Source: Campylobacter sp. RM12651 (lineage in GTDB: Bacteria; Campylobacterota; Campylobacteria; Campylobacterales; Campylobacteraceae). From it: a stretch of DNA of 64,000 nt. Each line of letters opens with the position of its first letter. Within the stretch, counting starts at the first letter, position 1. The notes below the pieces were generated by a model. The model had not been told where the DNA came from. It searched no databases and worked only from the letters and a program-made list of their open reading frames with translations. The position numbers and the translations under genes were made by a program. Location of the stretch: the NCBI RefSeq assembly GCF_022369475.1, contig NZ_CP059600.1, positions 372,001 to 436,000 of the forward strand, given 5' to 3'. Below are positions 29,498 through 39,256 of this stretch, piece by piece.

Positions 29498-30701
29498 TAT
29501 TTGTAGTTTTTGTGGCAAATCTTATCCGTTTGACCTACTTTCAAATGGTAAAAATAATACAATTTGTCCTACTTGTGCTGGTGTTATATTTAAAATGTAT
29601 GATGCTAAAAATAAAGAATTAGCAGTAGATGAGGTAGCTGATAGTTTAAAAGATATAAGTTCAAAAGCTTTAAAATCTCATTTGGATAATTATGTAATAG
29701 GTCAAGATAGAGCAAAAAAGGTTTTAAGCGTAAGCGTTCATAATCATTATAAAAGGCTTATGAGTAATGCCGATGAGAGTGATGTAGAATTAGCAAAATC
29801 AAATGTTTTATTAGTAGGACCTACAGGAAGTGGTAAGACACTTTTAGCTCAAACTATGGCAAAAGCACTTGATATTCCTATAGCAATTTGCGATGCTACG
29901 AGTTTAACTGAAGCTGGATATGTAGGAGAAGATGTTGAAAATATCTTAACAAGACTTTTACAAGCAGCTGATTATAATGTTGAGCGCGCAGAATGTGGGA
30001 TAATTTTCATTGATGAAATTGATAAAATCGCAAGAAAGGGAGAAAACCGCTCAATTACAAGAGATGTAAGTGGAGAAGGCGTTCAGCAAGCATTGCTTAA
30101 GATAATAGAAGGTAGTGTTGTAAATGTCCCACCACAAGGCGGTAGAAAACACCCAAATCAAGAATTTATTCAAGTTGATACTTCAAATATTTTATTTATT
30201 TGTGGTGGTGCTTTTGATGGAATTGAAGAGATTTTAAAGCAAAAGCAAGGCGAGAATGTAATGGGTTTTGATACTACTAGCGTTAAACTTAGTGAAGATG
30301 AATTGTATTCACATATTGAGCCTGATGATTTGATTAAATTTGGTCTAATTCCTGAATTAGTTGGAAGATTGCACGCAATTGCAAGTCTTAATGAAATTAG
30401 CGAAGAAGATATGGTAAGAATTTTAATTGAGCCAAAAAATTCAATAATTAAGCAATATCAAAAGATTTTTGAATTTGATGGTGTTAAATTAGAATTTGAT
30501 AAAGACGCACTTTTAGCTATTGCTAAAAAAGCTCTTGATAGAAAAACAGGAGCAAGAGGTCTTCGTGGGATATTAGAACAATTATTACTTGATTTAATGT
30601 TTGATTTAGATAAATATGAAGGTTATGAAATCGTTATAAATAAAGATTTTGTTAATGACGAAGGCGATGCTATTTTTTTAAAAATTAAGGATAATAAATG
30701 A
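29487..30701 (+). CDS. clpX: ClpXP unfoldase subunit ClpX
   Basis: ClpX is the AAA+ unfoldase that feeds ClpP. The protein is 404 residues from the ATG at 29487, which has AAAGGA seven bases upstream; another in-frame ATG is two codons earlier. It has the N-terminal zinc domain (CSFCG and CPTCAG), Walker [14 protein letters not shown], Walker [10 protein letters not shown] and the pore loop of the GYVGEDVEN region. Its start overlaps lpxA and its stop overlaps mreB. Confidence 0.98.
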   Translation: MSNNICSFCGKSYPFDLLSNGKNNTICPTCAGVIFKMYDAKNKELAVDEVADSLKDISSKALKSHLDNYVIGQDRAKKVLSVSVHNHYKRLMSNADESDVELAKSNVLLVGPTGSGKTLLAQTMAKALDIPIAICDATSLTEAGYVGEDVENILTRLLQAADYNVERAECGIIFIDEIDKIARKGENRSITRDVSGEGVQQALLKIIEGSVVNVPPQGGRKHPNQEFIQVDTSNILFICGGAFDGIEEILKQKQGENVMGFDTTSVKLSEDELYSHIEPDDLIKFGLIPELVGRLHAIASLNEISEEDMVRILIEPKNSIIKQYQKIFEFDGVKLEFDKDALLAIAKKALDRKTGARGLRGILEQLLLDLMFDLDKYEGYEIVINKDFVNDEGDAIFLKIKDNK

Positions 30702-31735
30702 TACTAGACCATTTAATAGGGTTATTTTCAAGTGATATGGGTATTGATTTAGGCACAGCAAATACTCTTGTGCTAGTAAAAGATAAGGGTGTAGTAATTG
30801 ATGAGCCAAGTGTTGTAGCAGTTCAACATACAAAATATGGAAAGAGCAAAATTTTAGCAGTTGGTAAAGAAGCTAAAGAAATGCTAGGTAAAACTCCTAG
30901 TGATATTCAAGCAATTCGCCCTATGAGAGATGGGGTTATAGCTGATTTTGATATGACTGAAAAAATGATTAGATATTTTATTGAAAAAACACATAAAAGA
31001 AAGAGTTTTTTACGCCCTAGAATATTAATATCAGTTCCTTATGGTCTAACTCAAGTTGAAAGAAAAGCAGTTCGCGAAAGTGCTTTGAGTGCTGGTGCAA
31101 GAGAAGTGTATTTGGTTGAAGAGCCAATGGCTGCAGCAATTGGTGCAAATCTTCCCGTGCAAGAACCTGTCGGCTCATTAGTAGTTGATATTGGTGGTGG
31201 AACTACTGAAATAGGAGTTATTACTCTAGGTGGTCTTCATACTGCAAAAAGTATTAGAACAGCAGGAGATAAGTTAGATAGCTCAATTGTAAATTATGTA
31301 AAAGAAAAATACAATCTAATAATAGGCGAAAGAACTAGCGAAGATATTAAAATCCAAGTTGGTTCAGCTATTCAATTGCCTGAAGAATTAACTATAGTTG
31401 TTAAAGGAAAAGACCAAGTAAAAGGGCTTTTAAGTAAGGTTGAACTAAGTAGTGAAGATATTCGTGAAGCTATAAAAGAGCCTTTAAAAGAAATTGCTGA
31501 TGCGCTTAAGTTTGTATTAGAAAATACAAAACCAGAACTTGCAGGCGATATTGTAGAAAATGGTATAGTGCTAACTGGTGGTGGAGCATTAATCCGTGGA
31601 ATTGATAAATATTTAAGCGATATTGTGAAATTACCTGTTTATGTTGCTGATGAGCCACTTCATGCAGTAGCAAGAGGAACTGGAAAAATACTTGAAGAGA
31701 TTTCTTTACTAAGACAAATAGTAAATGATGAATAA
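30698..31735 (+). CDS. mreB: Rod shape-determining protein MreB
   Basis: This actin homologue (345 residues) guides lateral wall synthesis. It has the phosphate-1 loop [11 protein letters not shown], the connecting segment [12 protein letters not shown] and the adenosine motif [10 protein letters not shown]. It overlaps clpX by four bases and mreC by eleven. Confidence 0.98.
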   Translation: MILDHLIGLFSSDMGIDLGTANTLVLVKDKGVVIDEPSVVAVQHTKYGKSKILAVGKEAKEMLGKTPSDIQAIRPMRDGVIADFDMTEKMIRYFIEKTHKRKSFLRPRILISVPYGLTQVERKAVRESALSAGAREVYLVEEPMAAAIGANLPVQEPVGSLVVDIGGGTTEIGVITLGGLHTAKSIRTAGDKLDSSIVNYVKEKYNLIIGERTSEDIKIQVGSAIQLPEELTIVVKGKDQVKGLLSKVELSSEDIREAIKEPLKEIADALKFVLENTKPELAGDIVENGIVLTGGGALIRGIDKYLSDIVKLPVYVADEPLHAVARGTGKILEEISLLRQIVNDE

Positions 31736-32498
31736 ATTTAAATTATTACTCCTAATATGCGTTTTGCTTACATCTTCTTATTATTTTGTAGCAGATGTTA
31801 AAAACGCTGTTTTAGGGGTTAATGATTTTGTTTTAAATAAGCTTTATAATGCTTATGATTACACCAAACAAAATATTACTAAATATTTTAATCAAGTAAA
31901 TCAGATAGATGAATTAAGCACAGAAAATAAAAAGCTAAAACAATACAAATTCTTATATGATAATTTGGTTATAGAATATAACAATCTTGCAAAAGCCCAT
32001 AATCTTAAAAAATATGAATTTGAACTAGCCTTAACTAGGGTATTATCTTATGAAAAAATTGGAAGTTTGACTAAATTTTGGATGAGTTATGATGGTATAA
32101 AGCCTGATATTACTTATGGTTTGATATATGATAATAATGCAGTGGGGATTATGTATTCAAATAATAATAGAGCTTATGCACTTAGTTTAAATGATGAAAA
32201 ATGTGTTTTTTCTGTGGTTGTTGGGGAAAATAAAACTCCTGCTATTTTACAAGGTAGTAAAAATTCAATTTATGTTAATTTCGTTACTGATTATAAAGAA
32301 TTAAATATAGGAGATTTGGTTTATACGAGTGGAAAGGATTTGATTTTTCCAGAGGGTATTTATGTTGGAAAAGTAGTAAAAATCATAGATGAAGCTGGGT
32401 ATAAAAGAGCTATTTTAGAAGATACAAAAACTCTTAGTCCTTATAGATATGTTTATATGGTAAGTGCTAAAGAGAACTCACAAGAAATTAAAAATTAA
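31725..32498 (+). CDS. mreC: Rod shape-determining protein MreC
   Basis: MreC links MreB to the periplasmic wall synthases. The 257-residue protein has an N-terminal membrane helix (about 5-24), a coiled coil ([22 protein letters not shown] region) and a periplasmic beta domain ([18 protein letters not shown]). Tandem ATGs at 31725 and 31728 both overlap the mreB stop. No mreD follows. Confidence 0.93.
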   Translation: MMNKFKLLLLICVLLTSSYYFVADVKNAVLGVNDFVLNKLYNAYDYTKQNITKYFNQVNQIDELSTENKKLKQYKFLYDNLVIEYNNLAKAHNLKKYEFELALTRVLSYEKIGSLTKFWMSYDGIKPDITYGLIYDNNAVGIMYSNNNRAYALSLNDEKCVFSVVVGENKTPAILQGSKNSIYVNFVTDYKELNIGDLVYTSGKDLIFPEGIYVGKVVKIIDEAGYKRAILEDTKTLSPYRYVYMVSAKENSQEIKN

Positions 32499-32538
32499 AA
32501 TCTTAAATTATTTTTTATTAATTTACCCTTTGTTAATA

Positions 32539-32546
32539 GGGGGGGG
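32539..32546 (+). repeat. G8 homopolymer tract upstream of a -10 box
   Basis: Eight consecutive G residues end two bases before a TAGAAT hexamer with an upstream TG (TGTAGAAT, 32547-32554). Such tracts change length by slippage in Campylobacter. A change here would alter the distance from upstream promoter elements to the -10 box and so could switch expression of the 32584 gene. Confidence 0.7.
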
Positions 32547-32548
32547 TG

Positions 32549-32578
32549 TAGAATAATTACTTCATTTTAAAAAAGGAG
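32549..32578 (+). promoter_or_regulatory. Promoter -10 and ribosome binding site of the TM2 gene
   Basis: TAGAAT at 32549-32554, preceded by TG to form an extended -10, lies 30 bases before the ATG; AAGGAG is at 32573-32578. The G8 tract directly abuts it upstream. Confidence 0.5.
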
Positions 32579-32583
32579 TAATT

Positions 32584-32961
32584 ATGGATAAGAGTTCCAT
32601 TTTAATGCTACTTGATAATAAAATTTCAAGCGAGCAAAAGTTTATGCTAAATGATAAACTTGATAATTTAAGCGAAGAAAAATATAAAAACCTTCCACTA
32701 ATCCCGTTAAAAAGCCCAATTTTAGCAGCAGTTTTAGGATTTTTCTTCGGAGTTTGGGGTGTTGATAGATTTTATCAAGGAAATATGCTTTTAGGATTTT
32801 TAAAAATAGGTCTATTTTTAATAGGCTTAGCTTCGACACTTGTATTTATCGGAGTTTTTATTTTATGGGCTTTATATATTTATGTATTAGTTGATATATA
32901 TTTTGTATATAAAGCAGTTCAAAAAGACAATTACACAAAAATATTACAAATAATAGGATGA
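32584..32961 (+). CDS. TM2-domain membrane protein
   Basis: The 125-residue protein has a charged N-terminal 45 residues followed by a TM2 domain: two helices joined around GFFFGVWGVDRFYQGN and the FLKIGLFLIG segment. A further hydrophobic stretch follows. TM2 proteins are of unknown function. It is four bases ahead of the next membrane gene and lies behind a G8 tract, so it may be phase-variable. Confidence 0.85.
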   Translation: MDKSSILMLLDNKISSEQKFMLNDKLDNLSEEKYKNLPLIPLKSPILAAVLGFFFGVWGVDRFYQGNMLLGFLKIGLFLIGLASTLVFIGVFILWALYIYVLVDIYFVYKAVQKDNYTKILQIIG

Positions 32962-32965
32962 TTTT

Positions 32966-33559
32966 ATGAAAACAGATTTTTTAATTTCTAACAAAGGTCA
33001 AGAATTAATCAAAAACGAAGAAGAATTGAGAGTAAAGTTGAGTGAATTTGTAGGAGAATTGCCAAATGCTGCAATAGTTGATGAGTTAAGCAATGCGGCA
33101 AAATACTATACAAATAATGGCGAATCAAATACAGCAAGATATTCTTTTAGACTAAAAGATATATGCCTTCCTACATTATTGTTTAGTTATTTTAGTTATG
33201 CGTTGCGTTCTATGTGGATTTATGCAGGAATTGTTTATGGGGCAATTGTGGTTTTATCTTTTTTTGGTTATTTTTATTTTAAACCAAAGGGCTTATCAAA
33301 TTCTTTTGATTTTTCTTATATTAGTTATGTTTTAATTTATGTAATTATCAGCGTTTTAACAAGTGCAACTTATAGATATTTTTTATTAAAAGAATTTTTC
33401 ACTAAATACGAATTAACACTTATTAGCAAACCTAGAAAACCCATAAATATCTTAATAGCTATTGGATTTATTATTGCTTTATTGTTAGTTATAAAATTAA
33501 TTAGCCTTTTTATTGTAGGTGCTAGTGTAATGGCTATTGGTGGTGTAACTAGATGGTAA
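32966..33559 (+). CDS. Integral membrane protein of unknown function
   Basis: This 197-residue protein has a soluble N-terminus of about 55 residues (containing DELSNAAKYYTNNGE) and about four membrane segments. I do not recognise a family. It is four bases after the TM2 gene and probably shares its promoter. Confidence 0.7.
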   Translation: MKTDFLISNKGQELIKNEEELRVKLSEFVGELPNAAIVDELSNAAKYYTNNGESNTARYSFRLKDICLPTLLFSYFSYALRSMWIYAGIVYGAIVVLSFFGYFYFKPKGLSNSFDFSYISYVLIYVIISVLTSATYRYFLLKEFFTKYELTLISKPRKPINILIAIGFIIALLLVIKLISLFIVGASVMAIGGVTRW

Positions 33560-33560
33560 G

Positions 33561-33583
33561 AATAGGAATTTAAAATTCCTATT
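33561..33583. terminator. Bidirectional terminator
   Basis: A perfect 10-bp stem (33561-33570 with 33574-33583) with a three-base loop lies between convergent genes. It is followed on the plus strand by TTATAT. It covers the stop codon of the minus-strand gene at 33579. Confidence 0.7.
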
Positions 33584-33812
33584 TTATATAGCTTAAAGAT
33601 TTTTTAAGCTTTTTTAATCTTTCTAAATCTTTATGCTTTAATTTTAATAAAGTTTCAATTAATTGAGTATGCAAGGCTTGTAATTCTACTAATTCATCTT
33701 TACTTAGAGTATCTAGCCAACCGCTATTAATTTTATCTTCTAGCTCATTGGCTAAACTTTCTAATTCGTAAAAATCTTCATTAACTAATGCTAATTTGAT
33801 TTTAGTTATCAA
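33579..33812 (-). CDS. Small charged helical protein
   Basis: This 77-residue protein is predicted all-helical and rich in Leu, Lys and Glu. It overlaps the trxB stop by four bases (ATGA), so it is co-transcribed with trxB. Its size and pattern resemble flagellar chaperone-like small proteins, but no family is recognised. Confidence 0.65.
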   Translation of the reverse strand: MITKIKLALVNEDFYELESLANELEDKINSGWLDTLSKDELVELQALHTQLIETLLKLKHKDLERLKKLKKSLSYIK

Positions 33813-34741
33813 TGTTTGCTCTCTAAATATGAAATTACGCCTAAAGCAGCGTTAGCACCATCAGCCGCAGCACAAACAACTTGTCTTGGAGCATCTACTC
33901 TTAAATCTCCTGCAGCAAACAAGCCTTCAACACTCGTTCTCATTTTTAAATCAACCTTAACAGCATCTCCTACCATTTCGCATAAAAATGAGCCATCAGT
34001 TTGTTTTAATACTTCATTTCTCACATCAAGTCCTACGAAAGTAAATATCCCTGGAACTGCTAAATCTTTTTTGCTACCATCATTAAATACTATTTTAACC
34101 CCAGTAACTCCAGCATTATCTCCTACAACTTCTTCTACTTTAGCGTTTAAAATGAACTCAATTTTTTCATTTTTCTTAGCTCTTTCAACGGTTGATGGAG
34201 CTGCACGAAAACCTTCTCTTCTGTGGATTAAATATACTTTAGAGCATAGATTAGCTAGATAAAGTGCTTCTTCAAGTGCAGTATCTCCACCACCTAAAAC
34301 TGCAACTTCTTTTTTTCTATAAAACGCACCATCGCAAGTTGCACATGTGCTTACTCCACGACCAAAAAATTCATTTTCGCCTATAAAACCAGCTTTTTTA
34401 GGAGCTGCTCCTGTGCAAACTATAACAGCTTTAGCATCTTCGCTTGAATTATCAGAGAAAATTATTTTAAAATTCTCGCCATTTTTTTCAACTCTAATTA
34501 CTTCTTTTTGCTCAATTTTTAGACCAAATCTAGTGCTTTGCTCACTCCAAGGTGCCATAAAGCTAATTCCATCCATTACGGTTGCAACGCCTGGGTAATT
34601 CTCCATCTCACTTGAGCTTGTGATTTGTCCGCCTGGCATAAATTTTTCATACATTACAACATTTTTAAGCCCACCACGAGTTGCATACAATCCCGCACTA
34701 AGACCAGCAGGGCCACCACCAATAATAGCTAAATCTAACAT
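33809..34741 (-). CDS. trxB: Thioredoxin reductase
   Basis: TrxB reduces thioredoxin with NADPH. The 310 residues include the FAD motif [15 protein letters not shown], the redox-active CATC at 133-136, the NADPH motif [14 protein letters not shown] and a C-terminal FAD motif with GLFAAGDLR. An AGGAGA ribosome binding site lies just upstream. No trxA is adjacent. Confidence 0.96.
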   Translation of the reverse strand: MLDLAIIGGGPAGLSAGLYATRGGLKNVVMYEKFMPGGQITSSSEMENYPGVATVMDGISFMAPWSEQSTRFGLKIEQKEVIRVEKNGENFKIIFSDNSSEDAKAVIVCTGAAPKKAGFIGENEFFGRGVSTCATCDGAFYRKKEVAVLGGGDTALEEALYLANLCSKVYLIHRREGFRAAPSTVERAKKNEKIEFILNAKVEEVVGDNAGVTGVKIVFNDGSKKDLAVPGIFTFVGLDVRNEVLKQTDGSFLCEMVGDAVKVDLKMRTSVEGLFAAGDLRVDAPRQVVCAAADGANAALGVISYLESKH

Positions 34742-34800
34742 TTTATCTCCTAATTAATAATTTTTATTATTTAATAATAACTTTATTAAGTTAATCAAGT

Positions 34801-36457
34801 TTAAAATTTATTATACTTTAATTCGTTACCAAACAATCTAATTTTGTCTTTTTTATAATCACTTCTAAGTGGGCTTAAATAACTTTTATATTCAATAGGA
34901 TAAATTCCTGTAATATCACAAATTAAATGTATTAAATCATCGCTCATAAAAGGCAAATCTTTAGCTTTATTTAAATCTTTTAATAGTTTTTTATGATTTT
35001 CTTCAAAAGAATTTGAATAAAGAATTATAAAAGGTATTTCAGCAGTAATTTTATCTAAAATATGCCCTAAAACAGATTTGCTTTTATCATCATATAAGCT
35101 TTCAGCATGGTCGCTTAAATAAATTATCAAACTATCATCATTTTTAAATATATCATAAATATTTTGGATTATATAATCAGTATAAAGTATGGAATTATAA
35201 TATTCTGCTATGCTTTTTTTATCGCTTATATTAGTTTTAATATCGCTTTCATTAAATTTTGCAAATTCTTTAGGATAGCGTTTTTTGTAATTTCCGTGAT
35301 TTCCTAAAAGATGAATTACTATGAAATTATTATCACTTAATTTTAGGTTTTTAATAATAGGCAATAAAACCCCATCATATTTTGCATAACTTAAAGTATC
35401 GCTAGAGCTCATATATTTATTTGTAAAATAAGAAAAATCACTCATAATACCAACACTAGCAGCATTATTTCCCCATTCGCTAATATAGTCTTGATTAGAT
35501 ATCCAAAAGGTTTTGTAATTTGCTAATTTGAATAAATTAATAATGTCTAAATTCTCATAAAATTTTCTTTCACTTAAATTATCTAAATTAGCAAAATTAA
35601 GTAATACACTCATTACTGGATTTGTAGAAGCATAAGGGGCAATAACATCAGAATAAATTATTTTATTTTTTATATTTATTAGATTAGGTGTGGTGTTTAA
35701 TCCTTGCCCGTAGTCTTGATAAGCACTTCTTCTTGAGCTTTCTCCTATTATTAAAACTATATTTTTTATGTTTTCATTAGCTTTTAATTTTTCGTGATTA
35801 TTAGCAATTTTTAAATAACTCTTTTGCATTATTTTAGAATTAATCAAAATATCATCTGTATAAATTAATTCTTTATTAAATTTAATAAAAGGAATATTTA
35901 TATATCTACTAAAATCATATTTAATAGCTCTTCTTAAATCATTCCCAAAGCATACTACAAAGATTAAAATAATAAAAGCTATGTTTAATTTGTTATTTAT
36001 TTTTATATTTATTTTAATTTTTAATAAAAATAAAGCCACAATCATAAAAATTAAAATTCCAAAGAATTTAAAATTAATATATATTGATACAAACTCAATA
36101 CTTTCAGCCATATTTGTATTTAAAAATGCTTCTAAGAAACTTGGATTTAAAAAATTATTAAAATTAATTACTAAAAAAGATTGAATAAAGATTACAAAGA
36201 AATTATAAATTATTAAAAATCTTAAAATACCCCCCCCCATAAGGGATTTTAGATTTTAGAATATAGATTAGAAAATATACAAACAAGATTATAAAAATTA
36301 GCGTAACTGAAGTAGATTTTATATATTTTAAATCTTGAATAATGCCTTGATTTATAATCTTATTAGAAAACAATACTAAGCAAAAAATATTGCTTAGTGT
36401 AAAATATAAAAATATTCCAAAATGCTTTAAAACAAATTCAGTAAAATTATTCTTCAT
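34801..36457 (-). CDS. Phosphoethanolamine transferase, phase-variable, out of frame here
   Basis: Two overlapping frames (36203-36457 and 34801-36240) together encode one enzyme of the EptA/EptC/CptA sulfatase-fold family. The first gives an 84-residue membrane-helix start ending KIPYGGG; the second continues with ILRFLIIYNF, three or four more helices and a periplasmic catalytic domain: IIGESSRRSAY (nucleophile serine), HLLGNHGNYKKRYP and LSDHAESLYD. They are joined at a G9 tract (36230-36238). With eight G the frame is continuous and gives 551 residues, a normal length; with nine it stops after 84. The enzyme would decorate lipid A, or in Campylobacter also flagellar rod protein. It overlaps terC by eleven bases. 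Confidence 0.88.
36230..36238 (-). repeat. G9 contingency tract inside the phosphoethanolamine transferase gene
   Basis: Nine consecutive C on the plus strand read as nine G in the gene. In the coding strand the tract follows TAT and precedes TAT; eight G join the upstream and downstream frames, while nine separate them. This is the expected architecture of a slipped-strand contingency locus. Confidence 0.88.
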
Positions 36458-37166
36458 CTTTAGCCTTTTTTTGCAAGATATTTAGGGTTGTATTTACTAT
36501 ACTAAATGCTAAAGCAGTATAAATATATGCTTTATTTATATGAATATTTAAACCTTCAACTATTAAAACGCCACCAACTAAGACTAAAAATGTTAAAGCT
36601 AGAGTTTTTAATTCTTGGAATTTTTCTACTAAATCTCCAATCCATTTACTAGCAATCATCATAAACATCATAGCAATTATTACAGCTAATATCATAATAC
36701 TAAGCTCATCAGCAATTCCTACCGCAGTAATTACACTATCTAAAGAAAAAATTATATCAATTAAAGCAATTTCAATTATTACAACAAAGAAATTTGAACT
36801 AGCCTTAAAATTACTATTATCACTATGCTCGTTTTTTTGCATTGATATTAGTTCTTTAATTGATTTAATTATTAAAAATATTCCCCCACCAATTAAGACA
36901 ATATCTCTACCGCTAAAATCTTGACCTAAGATATTAAATAAAGGTTTTGTAAGTTTAACAAGCCAAAAGATACTAAATAAAAGTGCTATACGAGTTAGCA
37001 TAGCAAAACCAAGTCCTAAAATACGGCCTTTATTTTGAAGGTGTTTTGGTAATTTACTTACTAAAATAGTAAGAAAAATAATATTATCTATTCCTAAAAC
37101 TATCTCAAGTAATACTAAAGTTACGAAAGATAATATGCCTTCTGAAGTGAAAATCCATTCAAACAT
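36447..37166 (-). CDS. TerC-family integral membrane protein
   Basis: The 239-residue protein has about seven membrane helices and the TerC-family acidic motifs EIVLGIDNIIFLTIL (about 21-35) and IALIDIIFSLDSVITAVG (about 132-149). TerC-type proteins are linked to metal ion export and tellurite resistance, and to metalation of secreted enzymes; phosphoethanolamine transferases use zinc or manganese, so the overlap with that gene is suggestive. It is divergent from aspA. Confidence 0.88.
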   Translation of the reverse strand: MFEWIFTSEGILSFVTLVLLEIVLGIDNIIFLTILVSKLPKHLQNKGRILGLGFAMLTRIALLFSIFWLVKLTKPLFNILGQDFSGRDIVLIGGGIFLIIKSIKELISMQKNEHSDNSNFKASSNFFVVIIEIALIDIIFSLDSVITAVGIADELSIMILAVIIAMMFMMIASKWIGDLVEKFQELKTLALTFLVLVGGVLIVEGLNIHINKAYIYTALAFSIVNTTLNILQKKAKDEE

Positions 37167-37227
37167 AATTGTCCTTTTTATTGATTAAAAAATGCTATCC
37201 TAACCGAAATTTTTTAAAGGAGATTAA

Positions 37228-38628
37228 ATGAGATTAGAACACGATTTTTTAGGCGAACTTGAAATTGCTGATGATATTTATTATGGAGTTCAGACCTTAA
37301 GAGCAGTGCAAAATTTTGACATTTCAGGAAAGCGTTTAAAGGACTTTCCAAGACTAATTATATCTTTTGCGAAAGTAAAAAAAGCAGCAGCTTTAGCTAA
37401 TTATGAATTAGGCTTAATTAATGAAGAGATTAAAAACGCTATTTGTTTTGCTTGTGATGAATTAATAGCTGGAAAATATAAAGACCAATTCGTTGTAGAT
37501 ATGATACAAGGTGGTGCAGGAACTTCTACAAATATGAATGCAAATGAAGTTATAGCAAATATTGCTTTAGAAAAATTAGGGCATAAAAAAGGTGAGTATG
37601 AGTATTGCCATCCAAATGACCATGTGAATTTATCTCAAAGCACAAATGATGCTTATCCAACATCTTTAAGAGTTGCTTTATATGATTATTTAAGCGATTT
37701 AATGAAAGCTATGAATTATTTAAAAGCAGCTTATGAAAGAAAAGCAATTGAGTTTAAAGATATTATAAAAATGGGAAGAACCCAGCTTCAAGACGCAGTT
37801 CCGATGACTTTAGGAAGAGAATTTAAAACTTTTGCTGTAATGCTTGGCGAAGATATACAAAGAGTTAGCGAAGCAAGAAGCTTAATTTTAGAAATTAACT
37901 TGGGTGCAACTGCTATTGGAACAGGAATTAATTCTCATCCTGATTATCCACCAATCGTTGCAAAACACCTTCAATACATAACAGGTGCAAATTTTGTAAT
38001 AGCAGATGATTTAATAGAAGCTACACAAGATACAGGAGCTTTCGTTCAAATTAGTGGAGTTTTAAAAAGAGTTGCAACAAAATTAAGTAAAGTTTGCAAT
38101 GATTTAAGATTACTTTCTAGTGGTCCAAAATGTGGCTTAAATGAAATTAACTTACCAAAAATGCAACCAGGCTCATCAATTATGCCAGGTAAGGTAAATC
38201 CAGTTATCCCTGAAGTAGTAAATCAAGTGTGTTATTATGTAATTGGTGCTGATGTTAGTGTTACTTTAGCTTGTGAAGGCGGACAATTACAATTAAATGT
38301 ATTTGAACCACTTGCAGCATATAGTTTATTAAATAGTATTTGTATGCTTGAGCGTTCTATGAAGACTTTAGCTGATAAATGTATAGATGGTATCACAGCA
38401 AATAAACAAATATGCGAAGATTTTGTGATGAATAGTATAGGAATTGTAACTGCACTAAATCCTTATATAGGTTATGAAAATAGTGCAAGTATTGCAAAAG
38501 TTGCATTGCAAACGGGTGCAAGAGTTTATGATTTAGTTTTAGAGCGTAAATTAATGGATAAAGAAAAGCTTGATAAGATTTTAAGTCCTGAGTTTATGTT
38601 AAAGCCACATATGGGAGAAATTAAATAA
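37228..38628 (+). CDS. aspA: Aspartate ammonia-lyase
   Basis: AspA converts aspartate to fumarate and ammonia, feeding amino-acid catabolism and fumarate respiration in Campylobacter. The 466-residue protein is full length and carries the class II fumarase/aspartase signature GSSIMPGKVNP at about residue 315, plus GGAGTSTNMNANEV and QSTNDAYPTSLR. AAAGGAG lies just before the ATG. It is the last chromosomal gene before the prophage and is intact. Confidence 0.97.
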   Translation: MRLEHDFLGELEIADDIYYGVQTLRAVQNFDISGKRLKDFPRLIISFAKVKKAAALANYELGLINEEIKNAICFACDELIAGKYKDQFVVDMIQGGAGTSTNMNANEVIANIALEKLGHKKGEYEYCHPNDHVNLSQSTNDAYPTSLRVALYDYLSDLMKAMNYLKAAYERKAIEFKDIIKMGRTQLQDAVPMTLGREFKTFAVMLGEDIQRVSEARSLILEINLGATAIGTGINSHPDYPPIVAKHLQYITGANFVIADDLIEATQDTGAFVQISGVLKRVATKLSKVCNDLRLLSSGPKCGLNEINLPKMQPGSSIMPGKVNPVIPEVVNQVCYYVIGADVSVTLACEGGQLQLNVFEPLAAYSLLNSICMLERSMKTLADKCIDGITANKQICEDFVMNSIGIVTALNPYIGYENSASIAKVALQTGARVYDLVLERKLMDKEKLDKILSPEFMLKPHMGEIK

Positions 38629-38780
38629 TATTTTGAAATAGAAATTCGGAATTGGGAAAAAGGGGTGGAAATATCGGTATTTAGGTGCTTTTAAGCTAAA
38701 ACACAAAATTCGCTCACATTAAAAAAATAAACGCTTTAAAAACTTTCAAAAATGCTTATCTTGTTTCATAAAAAATAGTT
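38629..38780. other. Left boundary region of the prophage
   Basis: The bases between aspA and the first phage gene code for nothing I can see. The prophage attachment site should lie here, but the right end is outside the window, so no direct repeat can be matched. The stretch TCACATTAAAAA (from 38714) recurs before the phage SSB gene at about 45629. Confidence 0.35.
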
Positions 38781-38799
38781 GGCAAGTTAAAAACTTGCC
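38781..38799. promoter_or_regulatory. Inverted repeat before the first phage gene
   Basis: A perfect 8-bp inverted repeat (38781-38788 with 38792-38799) with an AAA loop lies just before a TATAAA (38803-38808) and the ribosome binding site of the first phage gene. It may be an operator or a terminator. Confidence 0.4.
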
Positions 38800-38820
38800 T
38801 TGTATAAAAAAGGATAAAAG

Positions 38821-38988
38821 ATGATTTGGTATTTAATAAAATTTGAAGTTGCTTTAATGGTTTTAATGTGTTTAACACTTATAATCTTAGATAAATATGC
38901 ATCAAAAGAAAATCAACTATCTAAAAATAAAATTAAGGTTTATATTTTGTGTGTTGTAGGACTAATTTATCTTATAAAATGTGTTTAA
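38821..38988 (+). CDS. Small phage membrane protein
   Basis: This 55-residue frame starts at an ATG preceded by AAAGGATAAAAG and has two hydrophobic segments (about 8-24 and 39-53) around a charged loop. No family is recognised. It is the first gene of the prophage. Confidence 0.55.
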   Translation: MIWYLIKFEVALMVLMCLTLIILDKYASKENQLSKNKIKVYILCVVGLIYLIKCV

Positions 38989-38998
38989 AGGACAAATA

Positions 38999-39202
38999 AT
39001 GAAAATTATTGATACTTGGATATTAGTGGCTATGGTTTTAATATGTTTTTGTGTTGTTGTTTTGACTTACGAAGACTATAAAAAAGCCTTAGCTAGTGGT
39101 AATGAAAGAAGGATTGATAAAGACAGAAAAGATTTAAAAGAAGCAATAGCTATATTATTTGTAGCGATAGTTTGCTTTATTTTAGGGTTTTTGTTTTTTT
39201 GA
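38999..39202 (+). CDS. Small phage membrane protein
   Basis: This 67-residue protein has two predicted membrane helices (about 6-22 and 48-67) with a basic, acidic loop between. The ATG at 38999 has AAAGGA upstream; the frame is also open to an ATG at 38981. Function unknown. Confidence 0.6.
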   Translation: MKIIDTWILVAMVLICFCVVVLTYEDYKKALASGNERRIDKDRKDLKEAIAILFVAIVCFILGFLFF

Positions 39203-39256
39203 TAGGTGCTTGGCAAAGGCTAGAAACTTGTTGTTTAAAAAAAATAAGGATAGAAA

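Noticed and set aside
37228-38628. aspA as a gene disrupted by the prophage
   Set aside because: It has normal length and intact motifs, and the prophage starts after its stop.
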